DNA of 6,128 bases, from positions 1 to 6,128 of the forward strand of contig JALWRU010000227.1 in NCBI GenBank assembly GCA_026994095.1, in the 5' to 3' direction. The notes under the pieces are model-generated. The model had not been told where the DNA came from and searched no databases. It saw only the letters and a list, made by a program, of their open reading frames with translations. Each line of letters begins with the position of its first letter. The stretch's first letter is position 1. A program made the translations under genes and the position numbers. Shown one piece after another: positions 1 to 6,000 of the stretch. The DNA is from Nitrospira sp. GTDB lineage: Bacteria > Nitrospirota > JACRHL01.

Positions 1-2
1 AT

Positions 3-2429
3 GCCCTGTCGCTGGACGATATCAAGACCGAAACCCTGTCCGATGGCACCATTGAGATGCTGCCGACAGAGGGCGCAGGTGGTGACGAACCGCTGACCGA
101 AACCGTGTTGCCCGCCGCCAGGGTGGTGGCGTCCGACGAAGGCAATGGCAGTTCGTCGGTGTCGCTGGTGATGCCGGGGTTTTATACCTCGATTGAACTG
201 GTAGGCAACGAGTCAGACGGGCAGTCCCCGGCCATCGACCCGGCCCGCGTGAACACCGTGGTGGAGACGGTGCTGCGTATGCAGCGCGCCCGCCAGACCA
301 ATTCAGACATCAAGCCGCCGCTGGATCTGGAGACACGCATGTCAGAGCTGGTCAAGGAGTTGATCGCCCAGCCCGACGATCTGGCGGCCGTGCGTGCCCT
401 GTCGCGGCTGGAATTGGGCGAGACCGGCCCGGCCATGGAATATCTGTCCGGGCGGGTGGCCCGCTACGAGGCGCAAGTGGAGACATCCCGCCGACGGGCA
501 GCGGACTCCCTGCGGACATTGGGGGATTTGATGCTGATCGGCGAGGGGGGCGAATCGCGCTCGGCCTATCGTGATGCGGTCGCCATGAACCCCCGTGATG
601 CCACCGCATGGGTGCGGCTGGGCATCTCCCAGGATCTGGCCGGGGAGCTGCAAGCGGCGGAGCAGAGCTACGTCAAGGCGCAGATTCTGGCGCGCTACAC
701 CAAGGACCAGACCACGCAGGTGGAGGTGGGGCTGCGGCTGGGTGATGTACACCGCTCCTACGGCAATCTTGATCAGGCCGAGCGGCTCTACGAGCATGGT
801 CTGAAGCTGGCGGAGGCGTTGGGGGATCAGACCTCGGCCCTGCGGCTGGCCACACGTCTGGGAGCGCTCTATCAGAAGCAGGGTCGGGTCGCCCTGGCAG
901 GGCAGATGTACGAGCGTGTTGTGACCATGGGTGAAGCCATCGGTGACGCTTCGCAACTGCTCGAGTTGTATTCGTTTTTAGGGCAGACCCACCGCAAGTC
1001 CGGGGCGCTGGATTTGGCTGCGAAGGCCTATGAAAAACGGCTCGTTTTGTCATCCCGGGTGGGCGACAGTATGGCCATGATCGCCGATTTGACCGTGCTG
1101 GGCGAACTCGAGCAAGAGCAGGGCGATCTGGAGGGAGCGGAGCGCCGTTTTACCCAGCTTCTGGAGTTGGATCAGCAGTTGGGTCGGGGGGCGGCGCAGG
1201 CCCATGACCATGTATTGCTGGGCAGTATTTCGGCCAAACGCGGCGATCCGATCAACGCCATGAAACATGCCCGTTCGGCCCTGCTGGCCGCCAAAAATGC
1301 GGGCGACAAGCCGCTGGAGGCGGAGGCCGAGCGGCTGCTGGGCAGGGTATTGTTGTCGGGCGGCCAGACCGAGCAGGCCACCCTGCATTTCGAGCGGGCG
1401 CTGGCGCTGGATCTGGAACTGGACGCACTCCAGTATGTGGCCGACGACTACGCGGTGCTGGGTGAAATTCACGTCAGTCAGGGGCGGATGGATCAGGCCA
1501 TCTCCAACTGGCAGTCGGCCCTGGACGGGGCCATCGCCATGGACCGCCCGGAACTGGCCGCGCAGGCCTCTTCCGCCTTGGGCGGGCTCTATCAGAAGCA
1601 GGGCGAAATGGCCCCGGCCAAGCGCCTGCTGGAGGATGCGCTGGACTACTATCGGAAGGTCTCCGACCCGGAGGGGCAGGCCCGGGTCTATCATCAGTTG
1701 GGCGACCTGTACCTGAGTAAGGAGCAGGCCAAAAAGGCCGAATCCATGTACCGGGAGGGCATTGCCCTGAGTGGTCCGTCCGACCCTGCTGCGCTGGCGC
1801 GTTCCTACGGGCGGTTGGGAGATCTGTACGCCCGCAAAGGTGACGCGGATCGGGCCAGCACCCTCTTGATGGATTCACTGGCGCTCTATCGGGAGGCGGG
1901 CGACCGGGCCGGTCAGGCAGACGCCTACGGGCGCTTGTCGCGGCTGGGGGCCAGTCAGGGTAACCTGCCGGAGGCGGTCCGTATGTTGACCGAGCGGATT
2001 GGCATTCACCGTTCGCTGGGGCAGGATGCGGCGCTGGCGCGGGACCATCACGAACTGGCCAAACTGCACCTGCAAGGCAAGTCGCTGGATATGGCGCAGG
2101 CGGCGGCGGGGCAGGCGCTGGCAGCCAACCGCAAGCTTAAGCACGTCACCGAACTGAGCGACAATTTTTTGTTGCTGGGCGATATTCACATGGCCCGCAA
2201 CGATCCGGATGGGGCCGACGCCATGTATCGGCAGGCCCTTAAAGGTCACCGCCGACTGGGGGATCGGGAGGGTATGGCCCAGACCTATACCCGCATGGCC
2301 AATAGCGCCCGCTTGCGGGGTGACAAGGACACCGCTGAAGGCTTTCTGATGCAGGCGTTGACCATGTTTGAGGTGATTGGTAACGGCAGCGCTGCCCACC
2401 GGACTGCGCTGGCGCTGGATCAGCTGTAA
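3..2429 (+). CDS. Large TPR-repeat protein, kinesin-light-chain-like (5' end outside window)
   Basis: A probable protein-protein interaction scaffold. The frame is open from base 3 to the TAA at 2427-2429, so the gene begins upstream of the window. The first in-frame ATG, at 57, has no Shine-Dalgarno sequence and is unlikely to be the start. Residues here are numbered from that ATG. Residues 1-150 are linker-like and partly acidic, and end in a predicted helical stretch. Residues 151-181 resemble a degenerate TPR ending in MNPRD, and residues 182-780 are 15 TPR units. No signal peptide, membrane segment or catalytic motif is visible in this part, and I see no Cys at all, which fits a cytoplasmic protein. 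The missing N-terminus could hold a membrane anchor or effector domain. The architecture resembles tandem TPR proteins of Pseudomonadota with units like LG.....GDL..A...Y.. and a C-terminal end like MFEVIG. The biological role is unknown. Two hairpins follow the stop codon. Confidence 0.93.
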   Translation, partial: ALSLDDIKTETLSDGTIEMLPTEGAGGDEPLTETVLPAARVVASDEGNGSSSVSLVMPGFYTSIELVGNESDGQSPAIDPARVNTVVETVLRMQRARQTNSDIKPPLDLETRMSELVKELIAQPDDLAAVRALSRLELGETGPAMEYLSGRVARYEAQVETSRRRAADSLRTLGDLMLIGEGGESRSAYRDAVAMNPRDATAWVRLGISQDLAGELQAAEQSYVKAQILARYTKDQTTQVEVGLRLGDVHRSYGNLDQAERLYEHGLKLAEALGDQTSALRLATRLGALYQKQGRVALAGQMYERVVTMGEAIGDASQLLELYSFLGQTHRKSGALDLAAKAYEKRLVLSSRVGDSMAMIADLTVLGELEQEQGDLEGAERRFTQLLELDQQLGRGAAQAHDHVLLGSISAKRGDPINAMKHARSALLAAKNAGDKPLEAEAERLLGRVLLSGGQTEQATLHFERALALDLELDALQYVADDYAVLGEIHVSQGRMDQAISNWQSALDGAIAMDRPELAAQASSALGGLYQKQGEMAPAKRLLEDALDYYRKVSDPEGQARVYHQLGDLYLSKEQAKKAESMYREGIALSGPSDPAALARSYGRLGDLYARKGDADRASTLLMDSLALYREAGDRAGQADAYGRLSRLGASQGNLPEAVRMLTERIGIHRSLGQDAALARDHHELAKLHLQGKSLDMAQAAAGQALAANRKLKHVTELSDNFLLLGDIHMARNDPDGADAMYRQALKGHRRLGDREGMAQTYTRMANSARLRGDKDTAEGFLMQALTMFEVIGNGSAAHRTALALDQL
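600..2396 (+). repeat. Array of 15 TPR units with a 40-codon period
   Basis: Starting at residue 182 (numbered from the ATG at 57) the protein divides into 15 consecutive units. Units 1-9 and 11-15 are each exactly 40 residues. Unit 10 (residues 542-580) is 39, with the loss near its SGPSDPAAL end. Twelve of the 15 carry Leu-Gly at positions 7-8; units 12 (LS), 13 (LA) and 15 (MA) do not. Most keep a Gly near position 15, Ala near position 20 and an aromatic or Leu near position 24, as in TPR helices A and B. The 40-residue period, rather than 34, is that of kinesin-light-chain-like repeats with a longer linker. Such arrays form a right-handed superhelix that binds partner peptides in its groove (family knowledge). 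Ten residues, HRTALALDQL, follow the last unit. Confidence 0.9.
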
Positions 2430-2433
2430 CCCC

Positions 2434-2471
2434 CCGGCAGGCGCAGGAGCCGGTTGTCAGACGCTTGCCGG
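2434..2471 (+). terminator. Stem-loop just after the TPR gene, possible transcript 3' end
   Basis: CCGGCAGGCG at 2434-2443 pairs with CGCTTGCCGG at 2462-2471, giving ten pairs with one G-U. The loop is 18 bases. It begins five bases after the stop codon. There is no T-run behind it, so it is not a classic Rho-independent terminator. It may protect the mRNA end or act with the second hairpin at 2543. Confidence 0.4.
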
Positions 2472-2542
2472 ATCAAAGGTTTCCACACCAGTTGTGACGA
2501 CGGCCTGAAGTATCCGCTGGCAGTCGGGTGACAGGCCGCTCC

Positions 2543-2571
2543 ACCCCGCACAACCGCTGGCTGTGCGGGGT
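2543..2571 (+). terminator. Perfect 10-bp GC-rich hairpin, candidate terminator
   Basis: ACCCCGCACA at 2543-2552 is perfectly complementary to TGTGCGGGGT at 2562-2571, with a nine-base loop. It is the most stable-looking hairpin between the two genes. Only TTGTG follows in place of a T-run, so termination would be weak or need Rho. Because the stem is symmetric it could also work for transcripts arriving from the right. Confidence 0.45.
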
Positions 2572-2588
2572 TGTGCCCGGCTGTTGAA

Positions 2589-2604
2589 AATAATGCCCAT
2601 TATT
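2589..2604. promoter_or_regulatory. 16-bp AT-rich dyad, candidate activator binding site
   Basis: AATAATG and CATTATT form perfect 7-bp arms around CC. An AT-rich dyad stands out in this GC-rich setting and looks more like a dimeric protein site than an RNA hairpin. Its centre lies about 143 bp upstream of the GG of the sigma-54-like element at 2739. That is inside the 100-200 bp range usual for enhancer sites of sigma-54 activators. The assignment is inference; it does not match a binding motif that I can name. Confidence 0.35.
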
Positions 2605-2617
2605 CCCCATCCTGCTG

Positions 2618-2647
2618 CCCAATCTCCGTGGGTTTTGCATTTTTTTT
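2618..2647 (+). terminator. Short hairpin followed by a T8 tract, weak terminator candidate
   Basis: CCCA at 2618-2621 can pair with TGGG at 2629-2632, with one more G-U pair outside. This is followed by TTTT, GCA and eight T at 2640-2647. The T-run is the only long one in the gap, but the stem is short and the T8 is offset, so the call is weak. The tract could instead be a bend between an upstream activator site and the promoter at 2739. Confidence 0.25.
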
Positions 2648-2656
2648 AGGCCAAAA

Positions 2657-2696
2657 ACTGGCGGTGCCGGGGGGCTGCAACTACGCCATTGCCAGT
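2657..2696. repeat. 10-bp imperfect inverted repeat upstream of the sigma-54-like promoter
   Basis: ACTGGCGGTG at 2657-2666 pairs with CGCCATTGCCAGT-type sequence ending at 2696. The six outer pairs (ACTGGC with GCCAGT) are perfect, then come two G-T wobbles and two more pairs. The loop is 20 bases. It ends about 42 bases before the promoter element at 2739. It may be a protein site (as ACTGGC/GCCAGT half-sites) or a weak hairpin. Confidence 0.3.
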
Positions 2697-2738
2697 CTAT
2701 TGCTCGAACAGACTCCCCTTATTCGGTAATATGTTTGC

Positions 2739-2754
2739 TGGCACCAAAGCTGCA
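2739..2754 (+). promoter_or_regulatory. Candidate sigma-54 (RpoN) promoter for the lipoprotein gene
   Basis: The sequence TGGCACCAAAGCTGCA, preceded by C, matches the -24/-12 consensus YTGGCAC, five bases, TTGCW. All of CTGGCAC is present, the GG (2740-2741) and GC (2752-2753) are ten bases apart as required, and the last base is A. The one mismatch in the -12 block is C for the first T of TTGC. The start of transcription would be near 2765, giving a leader of about 247 bases before the ATG at 3012. Sigma-54 promoters need an activator bound upstream, and a dyad at 2589-2604 sits at a suitable distance. No equally good sigma-70 promoter was found in the gap. Confidence 0.42.
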
Positions 2755-2798
2755 TAACTATCCACCGCGCATTACCGTCAAACATTTGGCTTTATCGG

Positions 2799-2812
2799 GT
2801 CAAGTGCTTGAC
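2799..2812. promoter_or_regulatory. 14-bp dyad GTCAAG-TG-CTTGAC, possible operator
   Basis: GTCAAG at 2799-2804 and CTTGAC at 2807-2812 are perfect inverted arms around TG. The perfect palindrome ACGATCGT (2811-2818) overlaps its right end. The dyad also contains TTGACG at 2808-2813, close to a -35 box, but no convincing -10 box follows. It lies about 34 bp downstream of the start predicted for the sigma-54-like promoter, where a repressor could act. Confidence 0.25.
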
Positions 2813-2862
2813 GATCGTATCGGTGATGGTCATTTCGGTGGCCTGCAGGTGCGGTCGTTAGT

Positions 2863-2887
2863 GGTTGGTTGGCAGTGCGGTTGGTTG
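2863..2887 (+). repeat. Direct repeat GGTTGGTTG x2 in a G/T-rich leader
   Basis: GGTTGGTTG occurs at 2863-2871 and again at 2879-2887, with a 16-base period. Together they give five GG tracts spaced by short loops, a pattern able to form a two-layer G-quadruplex in the coding-sense strand and therefore in the leader RNA. The surrounding 2835-2960 stretch is also G/T-rich. Whether such a structure forms is untested; the G/T bias alone may explain it. Confidence 0.35.
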
Positions 2888-2902
2888 ATATTGGGGGTGT
2901 GG

Positions 2903-2920
2903 GTCCGCCGTTATGCGGAC
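2903..2920 (+). repeat. 6-bp inverted repeat in the leader
   Basis: GTCCGC at 2903-2908 and GCGGAC at 2915-2920 are perfectly complementary with a six-base loop, CGTTAT. A small, stable hairpin is possible in the leader RNA. Its role is unknown. Confidence 0.3.
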
Positions 2921-2962
2921 GGGTGGTTGAGGATGTGGTCTGGCCCGGTGGGAGAGAGGGTT

Positions 2963-2980
2963 CCCTTTGTGAACAAAGGG
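2963..2980 (+). promoter_or_regulatory. 18-bp dyad upstream of the ribosome binding site
   Basis: CCCTTTGT at 2963-2970 and ACAAAGGG at 2973-2980 are perfect 8-bp arms around GA. As RNA it would be a 7-bp stem with a UGAA tetraloop ending 19 bases before the Shine-Dalgarno sequence. As DNA it would be a symmetric site for a dimeric regulator. It is close enough to affect translation of the lipoprotein gene but does not cover the start codon. Confidence 0.35.
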
Positions 2981-2999
2981 GGACATCTCGTTGGGGCCC

Positions 3000-3004
3000 A
3001 AGGA
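3000..3004 (+). promoter_or_regulatory. Shine-Dalgarno AAGGA that fixes the lipoprotein start
   Basis: AAGGA lies seven bases before the ATG at 3012. An in-frame TGA at 3009-3011 directly precedes that ATG, so no upstream extension is possible. The nearby ATG at 3005 and GTG at 3008 are in another frame that stops at 3026-3028. Confidence 0.8.
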
Positions 3005-3011
3005 ATGGTGA

Positions 3012-3077
3012 ATGCCGAGATTTTTTAGCTGCTTGCGTGCGTTGGCCTGTGCCAGTGCCCTGCTTCTGGCTGCCTGT
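3012..3077 (+). other. Lipoprotein signal peptide with lipobox LAAC
   Basis: The N-terminus has Arg at 3 and 9, a hydrophobic core at about 10-19 (ALACASALLL), and the lipobox L19-A20-A21-C22. Cys22 (TGT at 3075-3077) would be lipidated and become residue +1 after signal peptidase II. Ser at +2 is not the Asp that retains lipoproteins at the inner membrane, so outer-membrane sorting by Lol is expected. A Gly/Pro-rich linker follows to residue 42. Confidence 0.9.
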
Positions 3078-6000
3078 AGTGGCAATGGTCAGGGCGGGGT
3101 GCCCACCGGTCCGCCCGTGGCAGTGGGCGGTGGTGGCGTTAAAGGGCCGCTCATCAACGCCCAGGTCAGTGTCTACCCGTTTGACGGCGCAGCCACTGGC
3201 TTTAAGGGGCCGCTGGTGGCCGCAGCCACCACCGATAACAGCGCGGCCATTGTCGGCCTCACCCTGCCGCAACCGCTCACTCCGCCCTACATTGTTGAAT
3301 TTACCAGCGTTACCGGAGGTGCCACCCCCACCACCGATTTGACCACCGGTACGGCACCGGTCATCACCACCATGCGGACCGTGTTGACCCAGGCCATGCT
3401 GACTGCCGGCACCCAGGTGTACGCTACGCCGCTTACCACCGTAGCCACCGATGTGGCGGTGTTAAAGGCCGACAGCAACGTGGCGCCGTTTACCGGTGAC
3501 AACAGCGGCACCACCACCGCTGCCGAATTTGTGGCCGCCATGACCCCGGCAGCCGATCTGGTCACCTCGACCCTCGGTTTTGGTGCCAGTAACAGCGTCG
3601 ATCTGTTTGCCACCCCGCCGCTGGTGGACGCCACCACCACCACCGCCGCCAGCCAGACCGCCACCGCCCAGTACCGTACTGCGGTCGAGGCGCTTACGGC
3701 CATGGCGTTCCAGATGAACGCCTCTGCCGGGGGTGCCAGCACCGATGCCATGCTGGCCGGGCTGGCACGGGATCTGGCCGACGGCACCATCAACGGCATG
3801 GAGGGGGCGACCGCCAGCACCGTGGTGACCGCTTCGGCCCTCACCACCCTGACCACCACCGACGTGACCACGCTGGTCATTCCCAATACCGGTATCATGG
3901 TGCCGGCCACCACCGTGTCGGTACTGGCGGCAGAGGTGGCCTCCACCGGTGCCACCGCCGATGTGACCGCCCTGGCCAACGGCACCATCACCGCTCCGCC
4001 TGCCCCGGCCACCACCGTGGCCGATCTGGATGGCGACTCGGTGCTGAACATCAACGACAACTGCCCCAATGACGTCAACCTGAACCAGCTCGATACCGAT
4101 GGTGACGGGCAGGGCGATGTGTGCGATCTGGATGACGACAACGACACCATCCCCGACGTTACCGACATCTGCCCGCTGGACGGTGACAACGACTCGGACG
4201 GTGACGGCCTCTGTGAAGGCAGCCTGTTCCAGTCTCCGGCCACCGGCGGCAACGACATCTGCCCGCTGGATACCGACAACGACAGCGACGGCGACCAACT
4301 CTGCCGGGGCACGGCCTTCCAGGCCCCGGCCACGGGCGGTGGCGACTTCTGTTATCGCGATAACGACAACGATGCGGATGGCGACCGGGTCTGCGTTGGC
4401 CCTCTGTTTGACGCCCCGGCACTGGGGGGCAACGACCTCTGTCCGGCTGAAGACGCCACCGGTTTTGACGCCAATCTGGACGGCTGCATCGATACCCTCA
4501 ACGTGGGCGGCATCATCAACGGTCTGGTGGGCAACGTGGTGTTGCAGAACAACGGTGCCGACAACCTGACCGTGTCGGTGGGCGGGGCCTTTACCTTTGC
4601 CACCGCCATCAATGACGGCACCGGCTACAACGTCACCGTGTTGCAACACCCCACCAGCTACACCTGTAGTGTGGCGAACGGCAGCGGCACCCTGGCCGGT
4701 TCGGACATTACCAGTGTGGTGGTTACCTGTGCCATCAACACCTATACCGTCGGCGGCGTGGCCAGCGGGCTGGTCGGCTCGGCGGTACTGCGCAACAACG
4801 GTGGTGACGACCTGACGGTCAGCGCCAACGGTCCGTTTACCTTTGCCACCCCGGTGAACGACGCTGCGGCCTATCTGGTGACCATCCTGACCCAGCCTGC
4901 TACCCAGACCTGTTCGATCGCCACCGGGACCGGTGCCATCGCCGCCGCCAACGTGACCAGTGTGGCGCTGGTGTGCGGCACCAATACCTATGCGGTGGGC
5001 GGTACTGTCACCGGCCTGAACGGCACGGTGGTGCTGCGTAACAACGGCATCGACAACCTGACCCTGGCGGCCAACGGCAGCTTTAGTTTTGCCACCCCCA
5101 TCAACGATGCCACCCCCTATCTGGTGGACATTCTGACCCAGCCCACCACCCAGACCTGTTCGATCACCAATGCCTCCGGCACCGTGGCCGGGGCGCAGGT
5201 GGTCAATGTGGGTGTGGCCTGTGTAACCAACCGCTACACCGTGGGCGGTACCGTCAGCGGCTTGAGCGGCTCGGTGACCCTGCAAAACAACGGTGGCGAC
5301 GATCTGGTTCGTACTACCAATGGTCTGTTCAGCTTTGCCACCCAGGTGGATGACGGCACCTCGTTCCTGGTCAGTGTGCTGACCCAGCCTGCCACCCAGA
5401 CCTGTACGGTCAGTGGCGGTGGCGGGGTGCTGGCCGGTGCGGATGTCACCAATGTGGCGGTGTTGTGTACCGTCAATACCTACTCGGTGGGTGGTGCCGC
5501 CACCGGCCTGACCGGTGCGGTGGTGCTGGCCAACAACGGCGGTGACAGCCTGACCGTCAACGCCGACGGTAATTTTGTCTTCAGCCAGCCGGTGGCCGAC
5601 GCCACCATCTATTCGGTGGCGGTGGCGATCCAGCCGGTGGGTCAGGTCTGTGTGGTGGCCAACGGCGCTGGCACCATCGCCGCGGCCAACGTGGTCAATG
5701 TGGCGGTCACCTGTACCACCAACACCTATACGCTGGGCGGCCTTATCTCCGGGCTGGTGGGCAACATCGTGTTGCAAAACAACTTTGGTGACGACCTGAC
5801 CGTCAGCGCCATCGGCGCGTTCACCTTTGCGACTCCGGTGGCCCACGCCAGCACCTACTCGGTGACGGTGTTGACCCCGCCGGCGAGCCAGACCTGTACG
5901 GTCGCGGCAGGCACCGGCACGGTGGCCGGGGCGGTCAATACCGTTGCGGTGAACTGTGTCACCAACACCTATACGGTGGGCGGCTCGGTATCCGGTCTGG

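Larger units (their letters stand above)
2430..3011. other. 582-base intergenic region, no gene, dense in inverted repeats
   Basis: I find no supported protein or RNA gene here. The only open frame of note on the + strand starts with TTG at 2735, lacks a ribosome binding site and runs into the lipoprotein gene. What the region does hold is at least seven dyads, a T8 tract at 2640-2647, one good sigma-54-like promoter and a G/T-rich stretch from about 2835 to 2960. The length and content fit a 3' end for the TPR gene followed by a regulated promoter and a long leader for the lipoprotein gene. No known riboswitch class was recognised by eye. Confidence 0.7.

Noticed and set aside
342..956. Minus-strand open frames opposite the TPR gene (the longest run 342-956, 1050-1694 and 1875-2399)
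   Set aside because: All are antisense to a clear 15-unit TPR array and lack domains or start signals; they arise from GC-rich third positions.
2885..2914. TTGATA with CGTTAT 18 bases later as a sigma-70 promoter
   Set aside because: The -35 box is a fair match but the -10 box agrees in only three of six positions, and the site sits inside G/T-rich sequence where such hits are expected by chance.
2735..3028. A 97-codon + strand frame starting with TTG in the gap
   Set aside because: It has no ribosome binding site. Its Trp/Gly/Val-rich middle simply reads the G/T-rich tract, and it overlaps the start of the lipoprotein gene in another frame.
2869..3342. A 157-codon + strand frame overlapping the lipoprotein start
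   Set aside because: It is out of frame with the lipoprotein gene, covers its signal peptide and N-terminal domain, and ends in a Pro-rich shadow sequence.
3287..4333. A 348-codon open frame on the minus strand rich in Ser, Val and Ala
   Set aside because: It is another antisense shadow, here of the Thr/Ala-rich and TSP3-like segments; low complexity and no domain signals.
4099..4569. A 156-codon + strand frame in the TSP3-like region
   Set aside because: It is a frame-shifted reading of the Asp/Thr codons, rich in Thr, Ala and Arg. The true frame has the Cys and Asp pattern of TSP3 repeats.
3462..5846. A 794-codon open frame on the minus strand, the longest complete one in the window
   Set aside because: It lies antisense to the lipoprotein gene. 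Its Gly/His/Val-rich repeats are the mirror of the 82-residue units and the codon bias of the + strand. The + frame has a Shine-Dalgarno sequence, a lipobox and recognisable domains; this one has none.
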